A stretch of DNA of 64,000 nt from Dechloromonas aromatica (nom. nud.) (GTDB lineage: Bacteria; Pseudomonadota; Gammaproteobacteria; Burkholderiales; Rhodocyclaceae), in assembly GCA_017848965.1 (NCBI GenBank), contig JAFIHA010000043.1, positions 62,001 to 126,000 on the forward strand, read 5' to 3'. How positions within the stretch are numbered: the first letter of the stretch is position 1; every line of letters begins with the position of its first letter. Shown in pieces: positions 50,648 through 59,612 of the stretch. Below the pieces are notes generated by a model. That model ran no database searches. It was not told the DNA's origin and saw only the letters and a list, made by a program, of their open reading frames with translations. Both the position numbers and the translations under genes were made by a program.

Positions 50648-51696
50648 GGCTCGCCCTGGCGCTCCTCTGCCTGCTGCCGGTCGGCGTCGCCGCCAGCACC
50701 ACCGACCCGCTGGCGGGCGCGAGCATCACATTGTTCGCCGCCGACGCCGATCCCTTGCCCGCCGAAACGACGCTGACCCTGTTCGGCGACAACGGCCCGA
50801 CGACCGCCACCCTTGAGGACGCCCCGGCGGCGGATACCGGACGCGGCAGTCTGACGCTGGCTGCCGGCTACCGGCACGAAAGCCTGCGTTTCAATTTCGC
50901 CGCCGATCGCAGCGGCAAGCGAACGCCGAACATCCTGTCCGAACTCGAATGGCGGGTGCCGATGGCCGAACTGCGCCTGAACGCCGACTGGACCCAGCGC
51001 AGCGGCTTCACCGTCGAAGGCCGCTTCGCCTGGGCGCACGGCGTCAGCGGCGGCAAGGTCCAGGATTCCGACTACCTGCAGGACAACCGGGCCGGCGAGT
51101 TTTCCCGCTCCTACGCCGATCCCGACCACAGCACGGCCTACGACCTGTCGCTGGGCGCCGGCTGGCGTTTTCCGCTCGGGCAACGGGCCCGCCTGAGCGC
51201 ACTCGCCGGTTACGCGCTCAAACATGTCCACTTCAGCATGCGCAACGGTCGCCAGGTACTCAGCCTGCCTCCCCAGAGCATGCCGCTGGGCGACTTCGCC
51301 GGCCTCGACAGCAGCTACACCCCGCAATGGCGCGGCCCCTGGCTCGCCCTCAAGAGCGAACTGGCGCTCGGCGCCGGCTTTGCCGTACACGCCGGGCTCG
51401 GCTATCACCGCTTGAAGCTGAAGGCCGAAGCGGACTGGAACCTGCGCGACGATCGCGCCCACCCGGTGAGCTTTCGCCACTCCGGCAGCGGCGACGGTTG
51501 GGACGCGCAACTGGGCGCCCGCTGGCGGTTTTCGCGCGGCCAGGAGGTCAGCCTCGATCTCGGAAAACGCCGCTTCGATCTGAAAGACGGAGTGCACACC
51601 AATTACTTCGCCGACGGCAGCGCCAGCCGCCTGCGCCTCAACGAGGTGCGTTCCGAAAACTGGTCGGCCATCGTCGGCTATCGAATCTCTTATTGA
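50644..51696 (+). CDS. Outer-membrane beta-barrel protein
   Basis: A 350-residue exported protein with a signal peptide (about 1-17) and a region (about 60-350) of alternating strands ending in aromatic-Arg-Ile-Ser-Tyr (GYRISY), the pattern of an outer-membrane barrel with C-terminal aromatic residue. The motif DSDYLQDNRAGEFSRSYAD (about 140-158) is like omptin-type/Protochlamydia outer-membrane proteins. It may be the cell-surface partner of the secretin, comparable to MshQ-like or TonB-independent barrels. No protease active site can be claimed. Confidence 0.75.
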   Translation: MRLALALLCLLPVGVAASTTDPLAGASITLFAADADPLPAETTLTLFGDNGPTTATLEDAPAADTGRGSLTLAAGYRHESLRFNFAADRSGKRTPNILSELEWRVPMAELRLNADWTQRSGFTVEGRFAWAHGVSGGKVQDSDYLQDNRAGEFSRSYADPDHSTAYDLSLGAGWRFPLGQRARLSALAGYALKHVHFSMRNGRQVLSLPPQSMPLGDFAGLDSSYTPQWRGPWLALKSELALGAGFAVHAGLGYHRLKLKAEADWNLRDDRAHPVSFRHSGSGDGWDAQLGARWRFSRGQEVSLDLGKRRFDLKDGVHTNYFADGSASRLRLNEVRSENWSAIVGYRISY

Positions 51697-51713
51697 GCGG
51701 GAGTGAAAAGCAC

Positions 51714-53216
51714 GTGGAAAATGCCATCATTCTGAGCAGCGCACCCCGTCCGCGCTGGCTCCCCCTCGCCCTCGTGCTGCTCGCCGCTGCCCTCGGCGCA
51801 CTCGGCTGGGCGGTATGGCAGACGCAGTTCGCCTGGAAATCGGGCTATGGCGACGGCGACCTCAGCCATATCGCACAGGCCGATCCGCGCGCCTTGTCGG
51901 GCGGCGACCTGACCACCTTCCACGACGGCTTCATGCCCTTCGGCCAGTCGGCCGACAACCTGCCCTGGCAGTACGAAGCGATCTTCGAGGAAGGCGATGG
52001 CGTCTTCGACAAGACTTTCCGCCCCGGCGACGGGCGCACGGCATCGGCGGTCAATAGCGCAGGCGGCATGCGCCGGGTCGGCGTCGGGCCGCTGTACAAC
52101 GCCACCGGCTGCGCCGAATGCCATTTCCGCGACGGTCGGGTCGAACAACCCTACGTCAGCGGCGGGCCGATGCTCGGCATGTTCCTGCGCCTGTCGGTGC
52201 CTGACGGCAAGGGCGGCTTCAAGGCGCCGGACGGTTATCACGCGCAGTTGCGCGACAAGGCGGTGGCTGGCGTCCCGGCGGAGGGGATCGGCCATATCGA
52301 CTGGGAAGAGATTCCCGGCGCGTTTCCCGACGGCGAGCAATTCAGTCTGCGCCGGCCGCATTTCCGCATCGAGGCACCGGCCTACGGCCCCCTGCCGGAG
52401 AATCTGATCGTCGAAGCGCGGACGGCGCCGCCGGTGCATGGCGGCGGCCTGATCGAGGCGATTGCCGACGCAACGCTGCTGTCTCTCGTCAAGACACAGG
52501 AAAACGCCCCCGACGGCGTGTCCGGCAAGCTGAGCTGGCTGACCGACCCGGAAACCGGGAAAAAAGTGAGCGGCCGTTTCTCGCTCAAGGCCAACGAGCC
52601 CAGCCTGCGTGCCCAGGCGGCCGGCGCCGCGTTCAACGACATGGGCGTCACCAGCCCGATCCACCGTCGGCAGATGTGCCTGGACAACCAGACCGCCTGC
52701 CTTGCCGCGCCGCATGGTGGCACGCCGGAGGAACCGGAACTGCCGGAGAACCTGCTGCGCTCGCTGACCGTCTATCTGCAACTGCTCGCCGTGCCGGCCC
52801 GGCGCAATCTCGCTGACCCGGTCGCCCTGCGCGGCGAGCAGATGTTCCAGGCGGCACGCTGCAACGCCTGTCACGTCGATACGCTGCAAACCGGCGACAC
52901 GCACGAGATCGCCCGCCTGCGCAATCAGACGATCCACCCCTACAGCGATTTCCTGCTCCACGATCTGGGGCCCGACCTGGCCGGCCGCCCGGACGGTCTG
53001 GCCAGTGCCAGCGAATGGCGCACGCCGCCACTGTGGGGGATCGGCCTGACCGAGCGCAGCAACCACCACACCGTCTTCCTGCACGACCAGCGGGCGCGCA
53101 ACCTGCAGGAAGCCATCCTCTGGCACGGCGGCGAAGCCTCGGCCGCCAAGGCGCGTTTCATGGCGATGCCGAAGGCGGATCGCCAGGCGCTGCTGAAATT
53201 CCTCGAATCCCTCTGA
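51714..53216 (+). CDS. DUF1111-type di-heme c-type cytochrome (thiol oxidoreductase-like)
   Basis: A 500-residue protein with an N-terminal membrane anchor (about 17-37) and two heme c sites, CAECH (about residue 136) and CNACH (about 381), spaced as in the DUF1111/di-heme oxidoreductase family. GQSADNLPWQYEAIFEEGDG and the C-terminal ILWHGGEASAAKARF are family features. It should sit in the periplasm and transfer electrons, but the substrate is unknown. It starts with GTG (GGGAG 10 bases upstream). It directly follows the T2SS-like machine with 17-bp gaps on each side. Confidence 0.9.
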   Translation: MENAIILSSAPRPRWLPLALVLLAAALGALGWAVWQTQFAWKSGYGDGDLSHIAQADPRALSGGDLTTFHDGFMPFGQSADNLPWQYEAIFEEGDGVFDKTFRPGDGRTASAVNSAGGMRRVGVGPLYNATGCAECHFRDGRVEQPYVSGGPMLGMFLRLSVPDGKGGFKAPDGYHAQLRDKAVAGVPAEGIGHIDWEEIPGAFPDGEQFSLRRPHFRIEAPAYGPLPENLIVEARTAPPVHGGGLIEAIADATLLSLVKTQENAPDGVSGKLSWLTDPETGKKVSGRFSLKANEPSLRAQAAGAAFNDMGVTSPIHRRQMCLDNQTACLAAPHGGTPEEPELPENLLRSLTVYLQLLAVPARRNLADPVALRGEQMFQAARCNACHVDTLQTGDTHEIARLRNQTIHPYSDFLLHDLGPDLAGRPDGLASASEWRTPPLWGIGLTERSNHHTVFLHDQRARNLQEAILWHGGEASAAKARFMAMPKADRQALLKFLESL

Positions 53217-53232
53217 CCCTGCGAAACTTCCC

Positions 53233-54159
53233 ATGACCCACGACGATTCCGCCTCCCCTGCCCTGCACGCCGCGCTGGCCGCGGTCAACCAAGTATTGCT
53301 CGGCAAATCCCACGCCGTCCGCCTGGCCATGAGCTGCCTCGTGGCGCGCGGCCACCTGCTGCTCGAAGACCTGCCCGGCATGGGCAAGACGGTGCTCGCC
53401 CACGCGCTGGCCCGGACGCTGGGCCTGGCGTTCAACCGCGTCCAGTTCACCAACGACCTGCTGCCCGGCGACCTCACCGGCGCCGCCATCTACGTCAAGG
53501 AAAAGGAGGGCTTCGTCTTCCACCCGGGGCCGATCTTCACCCAGTTGCTGCTCGCCGACGAGATCAACCGCGCCTCGCCGAAGACGCAGTCGGCGCTGCT
53601 CGAAGCGATGGAGGAAAGACAGGTGTCGAGCGACGGCACGACCCGCCCGCTGCCCGAACCCTTCTTCGTCATCGCGACGCAGAACCCGGTCGACCAGCTA
53701 TCGACCAACGCTCTGCCAGAAGCGCAGCTCGACCGCTTCCTGATGCGTGTCTCGCTCGGCTACCCGGACGCCGCCGCCGAACTGGCGGTGCTGCGCGGCG
53801 ACGACCGGCGCGAGCTGCTCGCCGAACTGCCGGCGGTGCTCGACACTGCGGCGCTGCTCGCACTGCAGCGCCAGGCGCGCGCCGTCCACGCCAGCGACGC
53901 GCTGCTCGCCTACGTGCGCGCCCTGGCCGAACACACGCGCCACGCCGCCGGGCTCAACTACGGCCTGTCGCCGCGCGCCGCGCTCGGCCTGCTCGCCGCC
54001 GGCCGCGCCTGGGCGCTGCTCGATGGCCGCGACCACGTGCTGCCGGCCGACATCCAGGCCGTCTTCCCGGCCGTCGCCCTGCACCGGCTGGGCCTGTGCG
54101 ACGCGCGCCAGGCCGACGCCGTGGCCACCCGTTTCCTGGAAGCGGTGCCGCTGCCATGA
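53233..54159 (+). CDS. moxR: MoxR-family AAA+ ATPase
   Basis: A 308-residue AAA+ chaperone with Walker A GMGKT (Lys52), Walker B LLLADEINRASPKTQSALLE, and sensor 1 FFVIATQNPVDQ. MoxR proteins assist maturation of membrane or periplasmic enzyme complexes. It overlaps the DUF58 gene (ATGA), a classic pair; here the pair sits in an operon with cytochromes, so it may help to assemble or mature them. Confidence 0.94.
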   Translation: MTHDDSASPALHAALAAVNQVLLGKSHAVRLAMSCLVARGHLLLEDLPGMGKTVLAHALARTLGLAFNRVQFTNDLLPGDLTGAAIYVKEKEGFVFHPGPIFTQLLLADEINRASPKTQSALLEAMEERQVSSDGTTRPLPEPFFVIATQNPVDQLSTNALPEAQLDRFLMRVSLGYPDAAAELAVLRGDDRRELLAELPAVLDTAALLALQRQARAVHASDALLAYVRALAEHTRHAAGLNYGLSPRAALGLLAAGRAWALLDGRDHVLPADIQAVFPAVALHRLGLCDARQADAVATRFLEAVPLP

Positions 54160-55040
54160 AACGCCGCGCCCCGTCGTCCGCTACCCGGCTGCGCCCGACC
54201 GCCGCCGGCAGCTTCTGGCTGCTGGCCGTGCTGGCGCTGCTGGCGAGCGCGATCAACTACGGCAACAACCTGATCTTCGCGCTCGCCTTCCTGCTCCTCG
54301 CGCTCTGGTTGCAGTCCGCCTGGCAATGCCGCCGCCAGTTGCGCCGCCTGGTCTGGCAGGGCAACGCACCGGTCGCCGTGTTTACCGGCGAGCGCCTGGT
54401 GGTCGACGGCCGGGTCGGCAACGGCCAGGCCGACGCCTGGGTGGCGCTGGCCGACGACGGGCGTGCCGGATCGCCGGCCGATTTCGACGCCCAGGGCGAA
54501 ACGACGGTGGCGCTGGCGATTCCAACCACGCAGCGGGGCGAACGCCAGCTCGCCACGCTGCGTCTCGTCTCGCGCTGGCCGCTCGGTCTGTGGCAGGCGA
54601 GCCGTCCGCTGCCGGCGCTGCGCGCCATCGTCTATCCAGCCCCGGCTGGCGACTTGCCGCTGCCCGCCAGCGATCCGCGCCACGCCCACCGCCAGGCGGC
54701 GAGCGACGATTACCAGGGCCTGCGCGCCTACGCGCCGGGCGACCCGCCGCGCCGCATCAACTGGCGCGTCTACGGGCGCAGCGGCGAGTTGACCGTGAAC
54801 CGCTTCGATGGCGGTGCCGGCGGCGACGCCCTGCGCCTGGACTGGGAACGCACGGTCGGCGATGTCGAATGCCGTCTCGCCCAACTGACCGCCTGGCTGC
54901 TCGCCGCCGAGCACGCCGGCGACGAATACGCCCTGCGCCTGCCCGGCTTCGCCCGGCCACCGGGCCGTGGCGCCGCCCAGCGCGCCGCCTGCCTGGAAGC
55001 GCTTGCCCTGTTTTCTCCCGCCCACCCTTCGACCTCATGA
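54156..55040 (+). CDS. DUF58-domain membrane protein
   Basis: A 294-residue protein with two N-terminal transmembrane helices (about 15-33 and 38-52) and a C-terminal DUF58 domain with the signature DYQGLRAYAPGDPPRRINWR near residue 186. DUF58 proteins form a complex with MoxR ATPases and often with transglutaminases such as TgpA. Stop and start overlap the MoxR gene and the cytochrome b-like gene (ATGA both). It is shorter than the typical DUF58 protein (about 300-430), without the usual C-terminal vWA-like extension. Confidence 0.9.
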   Translation: MKRRAPSSATRLRPTAAGSFWLLAVLALLASAINYGNNLIFALAFLLLALWLQSAWQCRRQLRRLVWQGNAPVAVFTGERLVVDGRVGNGQADAWVALADDGRAGSPADFDAQGETTVALAIPTTQRGERQLATLRLVSRWPLGLWQASRPLPALRAIVYPAPAGDLPLPASDPRHAHRQAASDDYQGLRAYAPGDPPRRINWRVYGRSGELTVNRFDGGAGGDALRLDWERTVGDVECRLAQLTAWLLAAEHAGDEYALRLPGFARPPGRGAAQRAACLEALALFSPAHPSTS

Positions 55041-55558
55041 ACACGCCCCTCACCGAAACGGCCGGGCTCGCCTGGCGTACCCGCGACACGACGCGGCAGC
55101 TTTCCCGCGCGCTGATCGTCAGCTTTGCCATCGCCCTGGTCAGCGGTCTGCTGCTCTGGCTGCGCCTCGGCCACGACAACCTGGCGCAGGTGCTGTTGCT
55201 GACGCATCTCTGCGCCGGCCTGCTCGCCGCCATCCTCTTCCCGCCTTTCGTCGTGCTGCACTGGAACGACGGCCGCGAGCCGTTCCGCCACCTGTTCTGG
55301 CCGCTCGCCGTGCTGCGTGCCGTCGGCCGCGAGGCCTACGCCGGCAAGCGCCTGCTCGGCCTCGCCGTGCTGTGGACGCTGCTGCTGGTGCTGCTCTCCG
55401 GCCTGCTCGTCGCCGCGCCGGCGGTCGCCTACCTGGCCGGTTATCCGCTCACCTGGCCCTACGGCAGCCAGGTCCTGCTGCTCGACCTGCATCGCCTGCT
55501 GACACCGCCGCTGATCCTGATCCTGGTCCTGCACCTGCCGTTGAGGAAGACGCCATGA
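55037..55558 (+). CDS. Cytochrome b-like integral membrane protein
   Basis: A 173-residue protein with four transmembrane helices (about 26-44, 52-72, 108-130, 147-168). Histidines in or near the helices (LLTHLCAG, VVLHWNDG, LLDLHRLL, LVLHLPL) could bind heme b, and the form recalls b-type quinol-oxidising subunits or DUF4405 proteins. It overlaps the pentaheme cytochrome gene (ATGA), so an electron path from the quinone pool to the cytochrome is likely. No assigned family beyond this. Confidence 0.72.
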   Translation: MNTPLTETAGLAWRTRDTTRQLSRALIVSFAIALVSGLLLWLRLGHDNLAQVLLLTHLCAGLLAAILFPPFVVLHWNDGREPFRHLFWPLAVLRAVGREAYAGKRLLGLAVLWTLLLVLLSGLLVAAPAVAYLAGYPLTWPYGSQVLLLDLHRLLTPPLILILVLHLPLRKTP

Positions 55559-57108
55559 AACTGTCCACCCCGCTCGTCTGGCTGCTCGGCGCCTGCGCCG
55601 TCAGCGCCATTACTTTCGCCGCCTTCGCCGTCTTCCTGCCGGCCCCGCCCAGCCTTGCCGTCGATCCGCTCAAGGGCCTGCCGTTCTTCAGTCTGCCGTT
55701 TGGCGACAACCCCTTCGCCCCGGCAGAGATGCAAACCCCGGACGGCAAGCTGGTCGACTGGCGCGGCGTGCCGTCGGCGCGCAGTTGCGGCGAATGCCAC
55801 CGGCAGGAATTCATGGAATGGGTAACCTCGGTGCATGCCGTCTCCGACGAAGAACTGATCTATGCAACGACGGTCGAGGAAAACACCGGCAAGACGCTGG
55901 CTGCCGCCCAGCACGGCATGGAAAAGGGGCGCTGGTGCGAAGCCTGCCACAACCCGCTGGGGGTGATGACCGGCTCGGTGACTCCGGCCAACAGCGTGCC
56001 GCGCACCGAAACCATGGAGGAAGGCGTCACCTGCGTCGTCTGCCACACAGCCAGCCACGCCGAACCGCTGGCCGGCAACGGCGCGCTGACAATCCGCCTC
56101 AACGACATCTTCCGTCACCTGCACCCCGCCGTGATCATGGCCGCGCCGGCCCGCCACGCGACCGACATGCAGGCCCGCCGCGACGTGCCGCTGATGGGCG
56201 ACAGCGCACTGTGCGGCGGCTGCCACACGGAAATCCGGCCGACTACCGTAGCCGGCGAAGAGCCGATGAACCTGCAGGAAACCTACGACGAATGGCGACA
56301 TTCACCGTGGGCGAAGAAGAACGTCCATTGCCAGGACTGCCACATGGCGGCCGACCCGGCGGCCACCGTCGCCGCGCTCAAGCGGGGCGAGAAAAAGCCG
56401 CGCGGTGTGTCGCACCGCATCGTCGGCAACAACTACCTGCTCGCTAACCCAGACCTGCCGGGGCGCTTGATGACGACCCTGCGCGGCGGCGCCCCGACCG
56501 GTCTCAACAAGATGTTCGAGCGCAAGGAATACGAAGCCGAACAGCGCAAGACCAGCGAACAGGTGGTCGCCCTGCTGCGACAGGCGGCCGAGCTCAGCGT
56601 CCAGGCCAATCCGGCGCAATTGACGGTGACCGTGACCAACAGCGGCGCCGGCCATGCGCTGCCGACCGGACCGCTCGACCAGCGCCACCTGTGGCTCGAG
56701 GTCAAGGTCAGCGACGGCGCCGGCAAGACGCATTTCCACAGCGGCGCCTTCGACGCGCAAAGCGGTCGCACCGACCCCGACGCGGTGCGCTGGGTCAAGG
56801 AAATCACCGGCCCGGACGGCAAACTGATGCTCACCCACCTGCTTTTCGACGCCGAGCGCCTGCATTACCCGCGCAAGCCGATCCCGGCCGGCGCCAGCGA
56901 GCGCATCGACTACCCGCTGCCGGCGCTGCCCGCCGGGCGCTACCGGGTCGAGGTCAAACTCTGGTACCGGCTCGCCTTCCAGGAAATCCTCGACAACTTC
57001 ACCAGCCAGACCGGCAGCAAGCCGGACGTGATCATTCCGCCGCTCGCCATCGCCAGCACCCAGGGCGAACTGACGATAAGCACGCAGACGGCGGAGGCCG
57101 GACGATGA
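55555..57108 (+). CDS. Pentaheme c-type cytochrome
   Basis: A 517-residue protein with an N-terminal membrane anchor (about 7-28) and five CXXCH motifs: CGECH (residue 79 region), CEACH (about 128), CVVCH (about 162), CGGCH (about 221) and CQDCH (about 261). The first half resembles cytochrome c554/multiheme family proteins; the second half (about 340-510) is beta-rich without hemes. It lies after the b-type membrane protein, so it probably takes electrons to the periplasm or outer membrane. The stop overlaps the GspG-like gene. Confidence 0.93.
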   Translation: MKLSTPLVWLLGACAVSAITFAAFAVFLPAPPSLAVDPLKGLPFFSLPFGDNPFAPAEMQTPDGKLVDWRGVPSARSCGECHRQEFMEWVTSVHAVSDEELIYATTVEENTGKTLAAAQHGMEKGRWCEACHNPLGVMTGSVTPANSVPRTETMEEGVTCVVCHTASHAEPLAGNGALTIRLNDIFRHLHPAVIMAAPARHATDMQARRDVPLMGDSALCGGCHTEIRPTTVAGEEPMNLQETYDEWRHSPWAKKNVHCQDCHMAADPAATVAALKRGEKKPRGVSHRIVGNNYLLANPDLPGRLMTTLRGGAPTGLNKMFERKEYEAEQRKTSEQVVALLRQAAELSVQANPAQLTVTVTNSGAGHALPTGPLDQRHLWLEVKVSDGAGKTHFHSGAFDAQSGRTDPDAVRWVKEITGPDGKLMLTHLLFDAERLHYPRKPIPAGASERIDYPLPALPAGRYRVEVKLWYRLAFQEILDNFTSQTGSKPDVIIPPLAIASTQGELTISTQTAEAGR

Positions 57109-57488
57109 ATTCAGCCAAGAAAACCGCGCCCGGCCTGCTCGTCACCGTCGCCTGGCTGCTGCCGCTGCTCACTGCCGGCGCCACCGGCTACCTGGTGCTG
57201 CGCGACCACCCGGACGAGGAAAGCGCCCGGATCGCCCGCGCCCGCGACGAGATCCGCGCCCTGTCCAGCGCCCTGCTGGCCGGCCCGGCGCTGCCGACCA
57301 CCGCCGACGGCCTGGCGGCACTGGTCGCCGGCGGCCGCCTGGCGCATATCCCGGATGATCCCTGGGGTCGCCCCTATCGCTACCTGAACCCCGGCGAACA
57401 GCATGCCTGGGAGCTCTATTCGCTCGGTCCGGACGGCGTCGTCAGCCAGGACGACGTGGTGAACTGGAACCTCTACGGGGGCCGCTGA
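57105..57488 (+). CDS. GspG-like protein without a prepilin cleavage site
   Basis: A 127-residue protein with a transmembrane helix (about 12-31, LLVTVAWLLPLLTAGATGYL) and a C-terminal GspG-type domain: PTTADGLAALVAGG, then IPDDPWGRPYRYLNPGEQHA and YSLGPDGVVSQDD, the conserved major-pseudopilin core with its calcium loop. It lacks the FTLIEL motif and any Gly before the helix, so it would not be processed by PilD but stay membrane-bound. The ATG overlaps the cytochrome stop (ATGA). Confidence 0.85.
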   Translation: MNSAKKTAPGLLVTVAWLLPLLTAGATGYLVLRDHPDEESARIARARDEIRALSSALLAGPALPTTADGLAALVAGGRLAHIPDDPWGRPYRYLNPGEQHAWELYSLGPDGVVSQDDVVNWNLYGGR

Positions 57489-57492
57489 GACG

Positions 57493-59598
57493 ATGCGTTT
57501 GCTTCCCGCCTTTCGCCCCGGCCAGCCGGCCTGGTCTTTGCTACTGCTGGCGCTGGCGCTGCTCGCGCACGCCCCGGCGCTGCCGCTGGCGGCCTGGCCG
57601 GCGCTCGGCCTGGCGTTGCTGGCGCGTCGTCTGCCGAGCGGGCGCCTGACCAGTGCTTTGCGCCTGATCGGCTTGCTGGCGGTCTACACGCTCGCGGCAC
57701 TGATTTTCGGTACCTTCGATGCCACGACGCTGCGCCTCACCTTGCTCGTCGCACTCGCGCTGAAATGGGCGGAAAGCCGCAGTCCGCGCGAGTTCGCGCT
57801 GGTCAGCACGGCCGCCACGGTGGCCGTGGCGATCGGCCTTCTGCAGTGGGGCGACGGCATGGGCGTCGCCCTGGTCCTGGCCAGCGCGCTGCTGCTGGTC
57901 GCCGCCAGCGATCCACTCCCGCGTCCGCCGCTGCGCCGCCTGCGCCGGGCCGGCGCCCTGCTGCTCGGCGCCTTGCCGCTGGCCGGCGTGCTGTTCCTGT
58001 TTTTTCCGCGCATCCCCGGTCCGCTGTGGGACATCGGGCTCAGCTTCGGCCTGCCGTTGTCGATCGGCCTGGAGAAATCGAGCGACGGCCTGGGCATCTC
58101 GACCCGCCTGGCGCCGGGCGAAGGCCAGGCGCAGACCGGGGTCGGCGAAAGCCAGCCGGTCCTGGTCGCCGAATTCGTCAACTGGGTGCCGCCGACCAGC
58201 CGCCTGTACTGGCGCGGGCCGGTCTATTACGACTTCGATGGCCGGCAATGGACACTCGACGCCGATTACGAGGCCGGCCAGGGGCGCCGTTTCATGGCGC
58301 AGGGGTGGACCAGCGGCGCCCGTTTCTCGGAAACCCTGCGCGGCACCGGCCGCGAGATCCGCTACCGCATCCGGCTGACGCCGCACGACCGGCTGTGGCT
58401 GTACGGCCTCGACCTGCCGTCGCGGCTGCCGGCCGAATCGGTGATCGGCCCCGACTGGCAGGTCTTGTCGCACCGCCCGGTGACGCAGGAAATCCACTAC
58501 GACATGGCATCGTGGCTGGACTGGGAAGGCGGCGGCGGCCTCGACGCGGCTCAGCACCAACGCGCGCTGGCGCTGCCGGCGCGCGGCAACCCGGCGCTGC
58601 GCGAACTGGGCGCCCGGTTGAACCGGGAACACCGAGGCGACGCGACAGCCATCGCCCGCGCCGCGCTGATTTCGCTGACCAACGCCGGCTATCGGCTCGA
58701 CGAACGCCAACCGCTGCCGGCCGGCGACGACGGCATCGATGCCTTCTGGTTCCAGGTCAAGGCTGGCGACGCCAGCGCCTACGCCACCGCCTACGCCTTC
58801 CTGATGCGCGCCGCCGGGGTGCCGGCCCGGCTGGTCAGCGGTTTTCGCGGCGGCAAGCTGATGGCGCTGACCGATTACGTCGTCGTCAAGCGCCGCCACG
58901 CGCACGCCTGGGTGGAAATCTGGGACGAAAGCAACGGCTGGCGGCGTTTCGATCCGACCGACCTGGTCGCGCCGGAGCGCTTCGATAACACCACGGCCAA
59001 GCCGAAAACACAGGCCACGCCGAAGCCGCAGGCGGCCACCCCGCCACGCCAGCCGAACGCGCCGTCGCCGTCGGCCGCAGCGGCCAAGGCGCCGCCGACA
59101 GCGCCGCCGCCAAAACTCGCATTCATCGACCTGCCCTTGCCCGACGTCGCTGGCTGGCTGGCGCGCTGGGTGCTGAAACTCGACGCCGACACCCAGAAGC
59201 AACTGCTCGGCGGCGACGGCAGCGGCCCGTTGTGGGCCTGGCTGCTCGGCCTGGGCGTCCTGTTCGGCACGCTGCTGGCCGGCGCCATGGCCGCTTTCGC
59301 CCGCTGGCGCGAATGGCGTGCCGTGCCCGCCGCGCAGCGCGCCTGGGACAAATCGCTGCGCCTGCTCGCCCGCCATGGCATCGCCGTCCTGCCCGGCGAA
59401 TGCCCGAGCCGCCTGGCCGCACGCGTCGCCGCCAGCCACCCGGCCTGGGCCGAGGCGCTGGCACGGCTGGCGCTGGCCTATACCGACTGGCGTTACGCCG
59501 CCGCGCGCGACGATGCGCCGGCCCGCGTCGTCCGCGCCGCCCGCCACCTGAACAACCTGATCCTGGCCGGCACCTTGCCGGACCGTTCATCGTCATGA
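57493..59598 (+). CDS. TgpA-like transglutaminase-domain protein with catalytic Cys replaced
   Basis: A 701-residue protein with about six N-terminal transmembrane helices (about 10-175), a transglutaminase-like domain (about 370-500), a Pro/Ala linker (about 505-545) and a C-terminal helix and DUF4129-like tail. The canonical GFCEH motif reads GDASA at residues 425-429, so the catalytic Cys is Ala427. His471 (HAHAWVE) and Asp487 (FDPTD) remain. It should thus be a non-enzymatic scaffold. It completes the MoxR/DUF58/TgpA set, although cytochromes and the GspG-like gene intervene. Confidence 0.88.
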   Translation: MRLLPAFRPGQPAWSLLLLALALLAHAPALPLAAWPALGLALLARRLPSGRLTSALRLIGLLAVYTLAALIFGTFDATTLRLTLLVALALKWAESRSPREFALVSTAATVAVAIGLLQWGDGMGVALVLASALLLVAASDPLPRPPLRRLRRAGALLLGALPLAGVLFLFFPRIPGPLWDIGLSFGLPLSIGLEKSSDGLGISTRLAPGEGQAQTGVGESQPVLVAEFVNWVPPTSRLYWRGPVYYDFDGRQWTLDADYEAGQGRRFMAQGWTSGARFSETLRGTGREIRYRIRLTPHDRLWLYGLDLPSRLPAESVIGPDWQVLSHRPVTQEIHYDMASWLDWEGGGGLDAAQHQRALALPARGNPALRELGARLNREHRGDATAIARAALISLTNAGYRLDERQPLPAGDDGIDAFWFQVKAGDASAYATAYAFLMRAAGVPARLVSGFRGGKLMALTDYVVVKRRHAHAWVEIWDESNGWRRFDPTDLVAPERFDNTTAKPKTQATPKPQAATPPRQPNAPSPSAAAAKAPPTAPPPKLAFIDLPLPDVAGWLARWVLKLDADTQKQLLGGDGSGPLWAWLLGLGVLFGTLLAGAMAAFARWREWRAVPAAQRAWDKSLRLLARHGIAVLPGECPSRLAARVAASHPAWAEALARLALAYTDWRYAAARDDAPARVVRAARHLNNLILAGTLPDRSSS

Positions 59599-59612
59599 AA
59601 GGACACTCCGCC

